Source of the DNA: Labilibaculum sp. K2S
Lineage (GTDB): Bacteria > Bacteroidota > Bacteroidia > Bacteroidales > Marinifilaceae
NCBI RefSeq assembly: GCF_030372765.1
Contig: NZ_JAUCMW010000001.1
Coordinates: 654,928-718,927, forward strand
Direction of reading: 5' to 3'
Length of the DNA stretch: 64,000 bases
In this document: positions 17,873 through 27,922 of the stretch, piece after piece
Numbering within the stretch: position 1 is the first letter of the stretch
Layout of the letters: each line of letters opens with the position of its first letter
Position numbers and translations under genes: made by a program
Notes under the pieces: model-generated
Told to the model about the DNA's origin: nothing
Seen by the model: the letters and a program-made list of their open reading frames with translations, nothing else
Databases searched by the model: none

Positions 17873-18376
17873 TCATTTTATAAGTTTTTCGAATCCCCGC
17901 CAACCAATCCAATTCTGTTCTGCCACATCATCTGTTATTCGAATTAGACGATCGTTAAAATCATTTCTAATCCCATTTTCGTTGATATATGTTACAGCCT
18001 CGGCAAACGATTTAAGCATGCTTTTATAAAAGGCTTCCTGCTTAACGTATTTTTCAGAAGTATATGTGATTGCTATTTCAATCTGATAAAGCATTATATC
18101 AGCAATTAAGCTTGGTTCCACTCCAAGCTTTTTAAAGTGGCGAATGAATTTTTGAGCTACAGAACGTCTCATTTTTGCTTTACGGCTTGATACAGGAAAA
18201 TATTCTTTCGAAATTTTGAACTTACATTCTTCCATCAATTTATTTTCCTGAGGATTAAATACGAAATCATAAAACTCCTTAACATCTTTAAATCTGGTAT
18301 AAAGATCGGTAATTTGCTCCTGAAGCTGCTTTTTATTCAGTTGTTGAAGGTATTCTTTTAAGTCTTTTTTGCTCAT
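17873..18376 (-). CDS. DUF6155-like protein, unknown function
   Basis: A 167-residue soluble, charged, mostly helical protein. The start MSKKDLKEYLQQLNKKQL, then DLYTRFKDVKEFYDFVFNP and KISKEYFP, resembles small Bacteroidota proteins filed as DUF6155. No known catalytic motif. Lysine-rich character and RRSVAQKFIRHF might suit nucleic acid contact, but this is only a guess. It is a single gene convergent with the flavoenzyme gene. Confidence 0.6.
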   Translation of the reverse strand: MSKKDLKEYLQQLNKKQLQEQITDLYTRFKDVKEFYDFVFNPQENKLMEECKFKISKEYFPVSSRKAKMRRSVAQKFIRHFKKLGVEPSLIADIMLYQIEIAITYTSEKYVKQEAFYKSMLKSFAEAVTYINENGIRNDFNDRLIRITDDVAEQNWIGWRGFEKLIK

Positions 18377-19074
18377 GTATTTTACTGAAAATTGAAAGTT
18401 AATGCCGAAATGTAAATTTACTAATAAAATTATCCCTTTTATAGGTGGTACAGAAGTTTTATCACTTTCTCATGCAGAGCAATTATTTAAAAAATCTCAA
18501 TTGACGTTTATGATGAATATTTTAAATTGAAAATTCTTGTTTAATTTAAGTTAATAATAACGAACTAATTGTAAAGGGTTTTATTTTTTAATCTATTAAA
18601 TATGAGTATTGATTGTCATTATAGATCAGTTCATGTAAAAGTCTTAGATCATGTAATATGACTTCAGTAAATTTATTTTGTTGATTAGGGAGAGGGAAGG
18701 TATATAATTATGATTTTATAATTTTAAAATAATAATTTGTCCCAATACCAGTAAGAAGTGTCTATTTCTATTTAACATTTTTAATGAACCTTAAAGTAAG
18801 ACTGTGAATCGCGTACATAATTTTTTGATATTATTCCTTGTGAATTGTGGTATTCATATATATCATATAATGCTATCTCTAATTCAAAGAGACAAAACAG
18901 CATGTTCTTCAATTTTTCCTTTAGCAACTGCTATTCTTAGTATTTCCAATATGCCAGAAAAAAGCTTATTGGGTGGAAAGATGCCATCAATTAATTGGAT
19001 TGTATGCAATTGGAAGCAGGAACGCAACCATTTGCTTTTTGTGTTAATTAATTAAAAATAAACTATATAAACCT
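18377..19074. other. Long non-coding stretch upstream of the curlin gene
   Basis: About 700 bases, very A+T rich. I see no gene I would defend: an 83-codon frame at 18804-19055 has an unlikely composition. No clear TAnnTTTG element was found. A long upstream region is common for regulated matrix genes. Confidence 0.5.
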
Positions 19075-19142
19075 GATGAAGTTTTGAATATTTTCAAGCC
19101 ACAACCATATTTATTCAATAAATAACTTCATCGAAATATTCA
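19075..19142 (+). promoter_or_regulatory. Two crossing inverted repeats just before the curlin gene
   Basis: GATGAAGTT (19075-19083) is the reverse complement of AACTTCATC (19124-19132). TGAATATTTTC (19085-19095) is, except for one T, the reverse complement of GAAATATTCA (19133-19142). Because the two pairings cross, the RNA could form one or the other hairpin, or a pseudoknot. The element ends 23 bases before the start codon. Confidence 0.5.
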
Positions 19143-19165
19143 TTTAAACCTTAAAAAATTCAACA

Positions 19166-20608
19166 ATGAAAAAATTAATGTTAATTATGGTCGCTGTAGT
19201 TCTTACTACAGGTGTATCTTTTGCTCAACAAAATGTTTCTGAAATACAACAATTTGGAACAGATCAAGAAGCAACAGTTGATCAGGTAGGTCTTTGGAAT
19301 TACAGTCAAATCAATCAATCTGGAGAATTAAATATTGCTTCAGCTACTCAGTTAGGTGATTTGAATTCTTCTTTTATTGATCAGATTAATAGTGTTTGGG
19401 TAGAAGCTTACGTTGAGCAATACGGATTCCTGAATTTCTCTTCGGTATATCAAAGTAGTGTGTGGGATATTACAAATGTACTTCAAGATGGTAATTTTAA
19501 TATCTCGTATGTTGAGCAAGTGAACAATTTCTGGTCAGAAGCTTTAATAAATCAATTTGGAGATTCTAATTGGGCTAAAGTTGATCAGGCTAATGGTTAT
19601 CGTGATTTTGCCGGCATTATTCAAGATGGTTTTGCAAATCAAGCAAGAATACGTCAATATGGTAATGATAGCAATTGGGCTGGTGTTATTCAAACAGGAT
19701 CGTTCAATTTAGCCGATGTATATCAGGCTAATGGAATTGGTAATTCTTCTTACGTTACACAAGAAGGTGAAGATAATTGGGCATTTACAACTCAAATGGG
19801 TGGCGAAGGCAATTCTATCGAAGTTGAACAATATCAGAATAGTAATACTGCAGTAGTAAATCAGTATGGCGGCGTTATGAATCGTGCTTATGTTGGTCAG
19901 TTAGGAGACTGGAACTACGGTAAAATTACACAAGTAAAAGGAGAGGATAACTATGCTGGTATCGCACAGATTGGTTATGCTAATGATGCTTCTATTAAAC
20001 AAATTAAGGGAGAATCTAATTGGGCCGGTTTAGTTCAAAACGGTGATTCCAATAAAGCCACTGCTATTCAAATAAAAGGTTTTGATAACGAAGCGTACGC
20101 AGAGCAGGCAGGTGATGGAAATACTGTAATGATGAAACAAATTCGTGGCGAAGGAAATCTGGCAGAAGTTTACCAAATTGGTAATGGAAATTATTCATAT
20201 ACAGAACAAGTTGGTGGTGAGAACAATACTATTTCTGTATTGCAGGATGGAACAATGAATTATACCGAAACTTATCAGTTTGGTGGCGGTGGAAACCTTG
20301 CAACTATTGAACAATCTGGTTTTGGTAACTATTCAGGTATCCTACAAGAAAATGTAACAAATTCTGTTGCTGATGTTTTTCAGGATGGTGAATTAAACGA
20401 ATCTGTTGTTCTTCAATACAACGGGGACAATAATTTTGCAATTGTTACTCAAGTTGGAGATTACAATTATTCTGGAATTTCACAGGATGGATCCGACAAT
20501 ACTGCTGATGTATATCAGTCAGGTTATGGACATTCAAGTGTAGTAATGCAGTATGGTATTGGAAATAGTGCAACAGTAGATCAAACTAATTCCAGTTTAA
20601 ATCCATAA
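19166..20608 (+). CDS. Large curlin-repeat protein, secreted functional-amyloid candidate
   Basis: A 480-residue protein with a signal peptide (MKKLMLIMVAVVLTTGVSFA). The rest is about 40 strand units of alternating 11 and 12 residues, each with Gln near the middle and Gly and Asn in the turn (e.g. YSQINQSGELN, LAEVYQIGNGN), that is about 20 curlin repeats with a 22-23-residue period. E. coli CsgA has five. Such proteins leave through CsgG and form amyloid fibres in the biofilm matrix. No csgE, csgF or csgG is in the window, so export must rely on genes elsewhere. The extreme end (NSSLNP) is short, without a T9SS sorting domain. Confidence 0.9.
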   Translation: MKKLMLIMVAVVLTTGVSFAQQNVSEIQQFGTDQEATVDQVGLWNYSQINQSGELNIASATQLGDLNSSFIDQINSVWVEAYVEQYGFLNFSSVYQSSVWDITNVLQDGNFNISYVEQVNNFWSEALINQFGDSNWAKVDQANGYRDFAGIIQDGFANQARIRQYGNDSNWAGVIQTGSFNLADVYQANGIGNSSYVTQEGEDNWAFTTQMGGEGNSIEVEQYQNSNTAVVNQYGGVMNRAYVGQLGDWNYGKITQVKGEDNYAGIAQIGYANDASIKQIKGESNWAGLVQNGDSNKATAIQIKGFDNEAYAEQAGDGNTVMMKQIRGEGNLAEVYQIGNGNYSYTEQVGGENNTISVLQDGTMNYTETYQFGGGGNLATIEQSGFGNYSGILQENVTNSVADVFQDGELNESVVLQYNGDNNFAIVTQVGDYNYSGISQDGSDNTADVYQSGYGHSSVVMQYGIGNSATVDQTNSSLNP

Positions 20609-20618
20609 TTAAAATATT

Positions 20619-20650
20619 TTAGCTGTCTTTATATTTCTAAAGACAGCTAA
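20619..20650 (+). terminator. Hairpin after the curlin gene
   Basis: TTAGCTGTCTTTA and TAAAGACAGCTAA are perfect 13-base arms with a 6-base loop, 11 bases after the stop codon. Only a weak T-run follows, so it may also stabilise the mRNA end. Confidence 0.7.
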
Positions 20651-20778
20651 TTCTAAAAATTTTAAGTTGATTTTGTTTTAAAGGTTGAGTCAACTTTAAT
20701 AATGATAAAATCTGGAAAGTATTCGTAATTTGTGTGGTTGTAAATTGCGGAAGTGAATTGGATTTTATTAAGAGCAAG

Positions 20779-20809
20779 ATAAGGAATGTTCATTTTGAGC
20801 ATTCCTTAT
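20779..20809 (+). terminator. Second hairpin between the curlin gene and gltD
   Basis: ATAAGGAATG and CATTCCTTAT, perfect 10-base arms with an 11-base loop, then TTGTTTAT. A third, weaker pair lies at 20824-20831 / 20858-20865 (AGAACCGA / TCGGTTCT), on the side where gltD transcription ends. Confidence 0.55.
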
Positions 20810-20906
20810 TTGTTTATATACAAAGAACCGACAGCTATCTTTGTCGAGATTAAACTATCGGTTCTAACCACTTAACTGCCTATGTTTAGTGTAACTATTG
20901 CATTTT

Positions 20907-22328
20907 TTAAACTCCTAAGTATTTGTGAATTGCGCGAGCTGTTTTGCGTCCATGATCCAATGCACGAACAACCAGGCTTGCACCGGATGTTGCATCGCCT
21001 GAGCAGAAGATTTTCGAATTTGAAGTTTGACCTTTCGCATCAGTTTTAATATTTCCTCTGCCATCTAATTCAAGTCCTAATTCATTAACTAATCCCTCAT
21101 GCACAGGATGAACAAATCCCATAGCTAATAATATTAAATCAGCATCAATAGTTTCTTCAGTACCAGGAACTTCATTCATTTTGAACTGACCTTTTTCATC
21201 TTTAGTCCATTCAATTTGTGTAATGGTAAGCCTGTTCACTTTTCCGTCTTCTCCAATAATCTCTTTAGAACTAAGCGACCATCTTCTCTCACAACCTTCA
21301 AGGTGAGAACTGGAAGTTCTCAGCGTTTCAGGCCAGTAAGGCCAAGGGTTGGTCTCTTTTCTTTCTTCAGGCGGTTTTGGCAATAATTCTATCTGCAAAA
21401 CAGATTTTGCCTTTTGACGGATTGAAGTCCCAACACAATCGGAACCAGTATCGCCACCACCAATAACAACAACGTTTTTACCTTTAGCAGATATCCTTTC
21501 CTGTTTGGTGAATTCATCTCCACGTATCAGTTTATTTTGTTGTTTGAGAAAATCCATTGCAAAATGTACACCTTCCAGTTCACGGCCTTTAATTGGCAAA
21601 TCGCGGGGTTTCATGGCACCAATTGCCAGGCAAATGGCATCATATTCCGCTTCCAATTCTGTAAATGAAACATTTCCTCCTACATACTGATTGGTTTTAA
21701 ATTCGATACCTTCTTCAATAAAAAGTTCCAAACGTCGATCAATAACGCCTTTATCCAATTTAAAATCAGGGATTCCATAACGAAGCAATCCGCCAATCGC
21801 ATCATCTTTTTCAAATACAGTCACATTATGACCAGCTCTGTTTAGCAGATCTGCAACAGATAATCCTGCTGGTCCTGACCCAATTACAGCGATCCTTTTA
21901 CCAGTACGCTTTTTAGGAGGCCGAGCTTTGATATAGCCGTACTCAAAAGCTTTTTCAATAACAGCAGCCTCATTTTCACGGATAGTTACCGGTGAATTCT
22001 GCAATGCCAGCACACAAGATTTCTCGCATGGAGCCGGACAAATTCTACCGGTAAATTCAGGAAAGCTGTTCGTTGAATGCAAAATTTGACTTGCTTCCTC
22101 CCAATTTTCTCTGTAAACTGCATCCTGCCATTCGGGAATTTTGCTGGCTGTTGGACAGGCCCAGTGACAGAAAGGAACACCGCAATCCATACATCTGGCT
22201 GCTTGATCTATTCTGTCATCAAGATTCAATGTTTGTTCAACCTCTCCAAAATCTCCAATTCTATCTCTTACCGGACGGTAGCCGGCTTCTTTTCTTTTTA
22301 TTTCTAAAAAACCTTTCGGATTTCCCAT
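20907..22328 (-). CDS. gltD: Glutamate synthase (NADPH) small subunit
   Basis: A 473-residue flavoprotein that passes electrons from NADPH to the large subunit. The N-terminal cluster-binding cysteines are in CMDCGVPFCHWACPT and CPAPCEKSC. The FAD fold reads IAVIGSGPAGLSVADLLNRA with EKDDAIGGLLRYGIP after it, and the NADPH fold NVVVIGGGDTGSDCVGTSIR. The C-terminal FAD motif is FCSGDATSGASLVVRALDHG. It follows gltB by 80 bases in the same direction, so both form the usual operon. Its product glutamate feeds the arginine pathway encoded nearby. Confidence 0.97.
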   Translation of the reverse strand: MGNPKGFLEIKRKEAGYRPVRDRIGDFGEVEQTLNLDDRIDQAARCMDCGVPFCHWACPTASKIPEWQDAVYRENWEEASQILHSTNSFPEFTGRICPAPCEKSCVLALQNSPVTIRENEAAVIEKAFEYGYIKARPPKKRTGKRIAVIGSGPAGLSVADLLNRAGHNVTVFEKDDAIGGLLRYGIPDFKLDKGVIDRRLELFIEEGIEFKTNQYVGGNVSFTELEAEYDAICLAIGAMKPRDLPIKGRELEGVHFAMDFLKQQNKLIRGDEFTKQERISAKGKNVVVIGGGDTGSDCVGTSIRQKAKSVLQIELLPKPPEERKETNPWPYWPETLRTSSSHLEGCERRWSLSSKEIIGEDGKVNRLTITQIEWTKDEKGQFKMNEVPGTEETIDADLILLAMGFVHPVHEGLVNELGLELDGRGNIKTDAKGQTSNSKIFCSGDATSGASLVVRALDHGRKTARAIHKYLGV

Positions 22329-22408
22329 ATTCGTTCTGTTTGTTAATGAATAGTGTAGTAATTAAAGGAAAGGATCGAATTATCTTTCCACCTTTCCTTA
22401 AAATTTAA

Positions 22409-25400
22409 TTACTCGTGAACTTCTGTTTGTGATTGAGCCGCTTTTAATTTTCGGTGAATCTTCTTCAGTTTTTTCTCCTCAAGAACTTTTTTATACTCAT
22501 AAGGAATAACTTTCACAAAATGTGGTAGATATTCTTCCCAATGAGTAAGTACTTTAGAAGCGACACTACTCTGTGTTAATAACAAATGTTCGTGGATCAT
22601 TCCTTGAAGCTCATGAACATCTTGCATATTCTCAACCGGTTCAAGGGAAACAAGACTTTTGTTGCAAAAATAATCCAATCGTCCTTCCATATTAAGGACA
22701 TAAGCAATTCCTCCACTCATACCAGCCGCAAAGTTTCTACCTGTTTTACCTAGAATTACAACTCTACCTCCGGTCATGTATTCACAACCATGATCACCAA
22801 CACCTTCAACAACAGCTATTCCACCGGAATTACGAACACAAAAACGTTCTCCCGCCATTCCTCTTATATATGCTGATCCGCTGGTTGCACCATAAAGTGC
22901 AGTATTTCCAATAATAATTTGTTCTTCAGGTTTAAATTTGCTTTTCTCCGAAGGATAAACAACCAGTTTTCCTCCCGACAAGCCTTTTCCGAAATAATCA
23001 TTAGAGTCACCAACCAAACGGAAAGTAATTCCTTGTTCAAGAAAAGCTCCAAAACTTTGCCCTGCAGATCCTCTAAATATGCAATGAATTGTATCCTCGT
23101 CTAAAACTCTTTTTGGTTTCATTAATGCAACTTTACCCGAAAGCATGGCACCTGTAGTTCTGTCTGTATTGTTTATTTTCTGATCAATCCAAACTTTTTC
23201 ACCATCATTTAATGCTTTCGCAGATTGTTTAATCAACTCATGATCGAGAACCTCGCCAATGGATTTTATTTTAGCGTTTACACCACATATTGTGTGTCCA
23301 TCAGTTTTTGGAAGGTGAATCAGGTTGTCGATACAAACTGTTTTGGCTTTCCAATTATCGATGTTTTTGCGTTTTTCCAATAAATCAGATCGACCTACCA
23401 AATCATCAAATTTTCGAATTCCAAGTTCAGCCATCAATTCTCGACACTCCTCTCCCAGAAAAGTGAAATAGTTTACCAACCATTCTGAACGACCAAGGAA
23501 TTTTTCTCTAAGCTCCTTGTTTTGAGTTGCGATTCCAACAGGACATGTGTTTAGGTGACATTTACGCATCATTACACAGCCTAGTACAACTAAGGCACTT
23601 GTGGCAAATCCAAACTCTTCAGCTCCAAGCAAGGCCATTGAAATTATATCCCTGCCAGTTTTTAATTGTCCATCGGTTTGTAATTTTATTCGACCACGCA
23701 AGTCGTTCATTACAAGTGTTTGCTGTGCCTCAGCCAATCCAAGTTCAACAGGTAATCCTGTATGTTTAATTGAACTCAACGGACTTGCACCTGTTCCACC
23801 TTCACAACCTGCAATCACAATAAGATCAGCATTTGCTTTGGCAACACCCGCAGCAACAGTTCCAACACCATTTTCTGAAACCAACTTTACACTTACACAA
23901 GCTGTTGGATTTATATTTTTCAGATCGAAAATTAATTGTGCTAAATCTTCAATTGAATAAATATCATGATGTGGAGGCGGAGAGATCAGTGTAATTCCCG
24001 GAGTTGAATTTCTAAGCTTAGCTATGATATTATCAACCTTAAATCCAGGCAATTGACCTCCTTCTCCTGGTTTTGCACCTTGGGCTACCTTAATTTGCAA
24101 TTCATCAGCATTTACAAGATATTCAGCATTTACACCAAATCGACCCGAAGCAATTTGTTTAATTGAACTTCTTGCACTTGAATAAAAGCGTTTAGAACTT
24201 TCCCCACCTTCACCAGTATTACTTCTGCCACCAATTTTATTCATTGCAATAGCCAGAGCTTCATGAGCTTCTTTTGAAATGGAACCATAAGACATGGCAC
24301 CAGTACAAAATCTTTTCATGATGTTTTCAACAGGTTCTACTTCACTGATATCAATAGGATTCTTTTTATAATCAAAGAAGCCTCTTAGAAAATTGGGTGA
24401 AGCAGTTTCTTTATTTACAATTGTGCTGTATTCCTTAAATTTTTTGAAATCATTTGTTCGGGTTGCCCATTGCAGCAATCCTATTGTTTCAGGGTTCCAG
24501 CTATGAGGCTCACCATTTTTTCTGTAATGAATATTTCCATTATTGGTAAGCAAATCCTGATTATCGAAAGGATCCTCTTCTGAATAAGCTTTCTTGTGAT
24601 GACAAAGAATTTCTTCTGAAATCTCTTTTAATCCAATTCCCTCAATTCTGGAAATTGTACCTGTGAAGTATTTGTCTACAACATCTTTACTTACTCCTAA
24701 AGCCTCGTAAATTTGGGCACCAAGATAACTGCCGATGGTTGATATTCCCATTTTAGACATCACCTTTAGCAGTCCCTTATCAACGGCTTTGATGTAGTTT
24801 TTACGAGCCGTTTTATATTCAAGACTGATTCTTCCATCTTTTACCAACTTGTCAATAACCGCATAACTCATGTATGGATTAATTACACTAGCTCCATATG
24901 CGATCAGTAAGGCAATATGATTTACTTCACGAGCCTCACCTGTTTCCACAACAAGACCAATCTGCATCCTCTTTCTCTTCTTTATAAGATGATGATGAAC
25001 CGCTGCTACAGCTAAAAGAACAGGAATTGGAGCCATTGATTCGGACATATTCCGATCCGTAAGGATAATGTAATTTTTCTGTTCATCAACAGCCTTTTCC
25101 GCTAACAGACAAATAGAATCCAGAGCACTTTCCAAGCCAGCGCCATTTTGAGATGCTTTAAACAGCATATCAATGGATTGATGTCTGAACTCTTCATGCT
25201 TAAGTTTCTTTATCTTGCCAAGGTCAGTATTAGTAATCAACGGACTTTTGAATCGAATTAATTTACAATGCTGAGCTGTTTCATCCAATAGATTTTTCTG
25301 AACTGATCCTATATAATTGGTCAAATCCATCACCAAATTCTCTCGAATTGAATCAATAGGAGGATTGGTTACCTGGGCAAATAATTGACGGAAATAATTG

Positions 25401-26935
25401 AAAAACAACTGTGGTTTTGGCGACAATACAGGTATCGGAGCATCGTTACCCATTGATCCTACAGGCTCTTGTGCACCCGTTGCCATTGGAAGAAGAACTC
25501 TTTCAAAATCTTCCTTGCAATAGTTAAATGTCTTCTGACAAATGTCAAAATGATCTCCAATATCTGAAGGAACCCGTTTTTCTACAGGAATAGCCTTCAA
25601 ATCCAAACGATTCTCTTTTAGCCAGTTTTGATAAGGGTTACGATAAGTTAGTTGAGACTTTACTTCTTGGTCAGGAATGATGATTCCAAGCTGAGTATCA
25701 ACAAGCAATAGCTTACCTGGTCTTAGTCGTCCCTTTTCTTTAATCTCTTCTGGCTTAAATTGTTGAATACCAACTTCAGAACCCATTACAATCATGTCAT
25801 CCTGAGTAATTACATAACGGGAAGGGCGCAGTCCGTTCCTATCCAATGTTCCACCAATATAACGGCCATCAGAAAACACTAACGAAGCAGGACCATCCCA
25901 AGGCTCCATAAAAGTGGAATGATATTCGTAAAATGCTTTTAAACTATCAGGGATAGGATTTTTTTCATTCCATGATTCTGGTACCATCATACTTAAAGCA
26001 TGAGGTAAACTTCTACCAGTCAAGAATAAAAATTCAAGCACATTATCGAAAGATGCAGAATCACTCTTGTTTGGTTCAACAACCGGGAATAGTTTTTTGA
26101 TGTCATCACCGAACATTTCTGATTTCAAAAGAGATTCACGCGCTTGCATCCACAAACGGTTTCCTTTTATTGTATTGATTTCACCATTGTGGGCCACAAT
26201 ACGAAATGGCTGAGCCAAATCCCAGGAAGGGAATGTGTTGGTACTAAAACGTGAGTGAACCATTGCAATAGCGCTTTCCATGCGGGAATCCTGAAGATCA
26301 CTATAATATTTCCCCAATTGGTCGCTTGCAAACATTCCTTTATATACCAAAACTTTAGACGAAAGACTAGGAATGTAAAACATCTCCTTTTCCTTCATTT
26401 TAGTTGCGCGAATATAACTTTCAGCTTGTTTTCTAGCTAAATAGAGTCGTCGTTCCAATTCATCCTGTTCGTAATTTCCACCAACAAAGATTTGTTTGAT
26501 TACTGGTTCCGACTGTCTTGCAATTTCACCAATTGCATTGGTGTCCGTTGGGACATCACGTAATTGAAGAAATTCCAATCCTTCTTCCTCCAGAATCTGA
26601 ATAAGAACTTCAAGACAGAACTTTTCTTCGGTTTCGTCTTTTGGTAAGAAAATTAAACCGGTACCGTATCTTCCTGCTAAAGGAAGCTTGATTCCAATTT
26701 TTTTGTAGAAATTGTGAGGCAATTGCATTAAAATACCGGCACCATCACCACTTACATTATCAGCACCACGTGCTCCACGGTGTTCCATATTGCAAAGCAC
26801 CTCCAGTCCACGGGTAATAATCTCGAAAGATTTTTTTCCTTTAATGTTGGCTACAAAGCCAATCCCACAATTGTCATGTTCGTTCTGAGGGTCGTAAAGA
26901 CCCTGCTGTTTTGGTCTAAGGTTTCGCATAGGCAA
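22409..26935 (-). CDS. gltB: Glutamate synthase large subunit
   Basis: A 1508-residue protein with the typical four-domain order. The glutaminase domain begins at Cys23 (NCGIGFVANIKG) after a 22-residue propeptide that is normally removed to expose the catalytic cysteine. A central domain and the FMN-binding synthase domain follow (GEGGESSKRFYSSARSSIKQ, PPPHHDIYSIEDLAQLI, CEGGTGASPLSSIKH). The 3Fe-4S cysteines are in CVMMRKCHLNTCPVG, and the end forms the beta-helix domain (GGIAVVEGVGDHGCEYMTGG). It makes two glutamate from glutamine and 2-oxoglutarate with GltD. Its promoter is likely at 27118-27149, leaving a leader of about 175 bases with a hairpin. Confidence 0.97.
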   Translation of the reverse strand: MPMRNLRPKQQGLYDPQNEHDNCGIGFVANIKGKKSFEIITRGLEVLCNMEHRGARGADNVSGDGAGILMQLPHNFYKKIGIKLPLAGRYGTGLIFLPKDETEEKFCLEVLIQILEEEGLEFLQLRDVPTDTNAIGEIARQSEPVIKQIFVGGNYEQDELERRLYLARKQAESYIRATKMKEKEMFYIPSLSSKVLVYKGMFASDQLGKYYSDLQDSRMESAIAMVHSRFSTNTFPSWDLAQPFRIVAHNGEINTIKGNRLWMQARESLLKSEMFGDDIKKLFPVVEPNKSDSASFDNVLEFLFLTGRSLPHALSMMVPESWNEKNPIPDSLKAFYEYHSTFMEPWDGPASLVFSDGRYIGGTLDRNGLRPSRYVITQDDMIVMGSEVGIQQFKPEEIKEKGRLRPGKLLLVDTQLGIIIPDQEVKSQLTYRNPYQNWLKENRLDLKAIPVEKRVPSDIGDHFDICQKTFNYCKEDFERVLLPMATGAQEPVGSMGNDAPIPVLSPKPQLFFNYFRQLFAQVTNPPIDSIRENLVMDLTNYIGSVQKNLLDETAQHCKLIRFKSPLITNTDLGKIKKLKHEEFRHQSIDMLFKASQNGAGLESALDSICLLAEKAVDEQKNYIILTDRNMSESMAPIPVLLAVAAVHHHLIKKRKRMQIGLVVETGEAREVNHIALLIAYGASVINPYMSYAVIDKLVKDGRISLEYKTARKNYIKAVDKGLLKVMSKMGISTIGSYLGAQIYEALGVSKDVVDKYFTGTISRIEGIGLKEISEEILCHHKKAYSEEDPFDNQDLLTNNGNIHYRKNGEPHSWNPETIGLLQWATRTNDFKKFKEYSTIVNKETASPNFLRGFFDYKKNPIDISEVEPVENIMKRFCTGAMSYGSISKEAHEALAIAMNKIGGRSNTGEGGESSKRFYSSARSSIKQIASGRFGVNAEYLVNADELQIKVAQGAKPGEGGQLPGFKVDNIIAKLRNSTPGITLISPPPHHDIYSIEDLAQLIFDLKNINPTACVSVKLVSENGVGTVAAGVAKANADLIVIAGCEGGTGASPLSSIKHTGLPVELGLAEAQQTLVMNDLRGRIKLQTDGQLKTGRDIISMALLGAEEFGFATSALVVLGCVMMRKCHLNTCPVGIATQNKELREKFLGRSEWLVNYFTFLGEECRELMAELGIRKFDDLVGRSDLLEKRKNIDNWKAKTVCIDNLIHLPKTDGHTICGVNAKIKSIGEVLDHELIKQSAKALNDGEKVWIDQKINNTDRTTGAMLSGKVALMKPKRVLDEDTIHCIFRGSAGQSFGAFLEQGITFRLVGDSNDYFGKGLSGGKLVVYPSEKSKFKPEEQIIIGNTALYGATSGSAYIRGMAGERFCVRNSGGIAVVEGVGDHGCEYMTGGRVVILGKTGRNFAAGMSGGIAYVLNMEGRLDYFCNKSLVSLEPVENMQDVHELQGMIHEHLLLTQSSVASKVLTHWEEYLPHFVKVIPYEYKKVLEEKKLKKIHRKLKAAQSQTEVHE

Positions 26936-27024
26936 TTTTTAGTGCGAAGCCAGGAAATGATTTTATCTTTTAAACTTAAGGACATTAAGAAATGTATAGA
27001 AATCCCCATTCTATATCATTTAGT

Positions 27025-27052
27025 AACGACTTTTATAAATCCGAGAGTCGTT
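27025..27052 (-). promoter_or_regulatory. Hairpin in the gltB leader
   Basis: AACGACT and AGTCGTT pair over 7 bases with a 14-base loop, inside the untranslated leader of gltB. No T-run follows on the minus strand and no leader peptide was found, so its role is open. Confidence 0.3.
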
Positions 27053-27117
27053 GCCTTAATTATAAGAAACACCCAAAGATGGAGGTGATCAATTTTTTGC
27101 TTGTCTAATCCGTTGGA

Positions 27118-27149
27118 CAAATATAATAAAATTAAATCTAGATATGCAA
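27118..27149 (-). promoter_or_regulatory. Promoter of gltBD
   Basis: On the minus strand TATATTTG (27118-27125) matches TAnnTTTG fully; a TTG (27147-27149) lies 21 bases upstream. Confidence 0.6.
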
Positions 27150-27324
27150 TTGTTATTGTTAAGCAACTTAACGAAAACGTTTGAGAGGTGAAAAAAACAT
27201 GATAATTATCACTGCAAAGGTTTGCATGATATTCAGGCATTTACAAAAACAGGAGCCATTTGTCCGAACAGAAAGTGAAGGAATTGTCTTTTTAGATTTA
27301 TGTTTACTTTCTAATGATACAAGA

Positions 27325-27603
27325 CTATTGATTATTTGTTTCAACAACAGGTTGAACTTTTAATAATTTTAATAATCGTCTTTCAATCCATTTGGGTAAA
27401 TATCTTCCAAATTTGGAAATGAATTGTTTCCCTAAAATATAAATCGAAGAATAAAAGAAAACTTTATTTAAAAGGTAAACGGAGGCCGTTAACAAAATAA
27501 TTTTACTAGAACCTGCCAGAATAAAAGGTAAGGAGAGATAAAGGAAGAAAGTAACAACAGCTAGGCCCAACAACACAAATCCAACAATTTTTTTTAACCC
27601 CAT
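27325..27603 (-). CDS. Small membrane protein, transporter-suffix-domain-like
   Basis: A 92-residue protein with two hydrophobic spans (about residues 6-30 and 34-58) and a basic C-terminal tail (KWIERRLLKLLK). The second span followed by YILGKQFISKFGRYLPKW resembles small proteins annotated as transporter suffix domain proteins, whose role is unknown. It lies upstream of gltB in the same direction but about 390 bases away with the gltB promoter between, so it is likely a separate unit. Confidence 0.55.
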   Translation of the reverse strand: MGLKKIVGFVLLGLAVVTFFLYLSLPFILAGSSKIILLTASVYLLNKVFFYSSIYILGKQFISKFGRYLPKWIERRLLKLLKVQPVVETNNQ

Positions 27604-27922
27604 GATAATTTCAAATCTTTTTAAATTTAGATACTAATGCAGTTTTACGGCGCAATGTATAAATGGTTATTAAAAAAATGAATTTATAACTGTTAAAAAA
27701 CTATAATGCGCTATTTTTTAGACTAAAAGATGTGATTTCGTTTAAATTATTTGATTGAATTGTATAAGTCATCATTATAAAGAAAATGCAATTTCTGGAA
27801 GACGAGTGCTGATTATAGATGGTGTTTCAATAAAATTACAATGAAATATCTCCGCAAAGGTTTTAAATAAGGATGCACTAAAAAAAAGATGGTTTTATTA
27901 GGATATTACTATTTTTTGCATT
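27604..27922. other. Intergenic region before the arginine leader
   Basis: About 320 bases, A+T rich. A nine-codon frame at 27841-27870 has a single arginine codon and no terminator behind it, so it is not counted as a leader. No other structure seen. Confidence 0.4.

Noticed and set aside
18804..19055. 83-codon frame upstream of the curlin gene
   Set aside because: No similarity, unlikely composition and no promoter or start context; treated as chance.
26936..27117. Leader peptide attenuator before gltB
   Set aside because: The leader has one hairpin but no frame rich in glutamate or glutamine codons and no T-run on the transcribed strand.
27841..27870. Nine-codon frame with one arginine codon as a fifth leader peptide
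   Set aside because: It lies upstream of the proposed promoter element, has one arginine codon and no terminator behind it.
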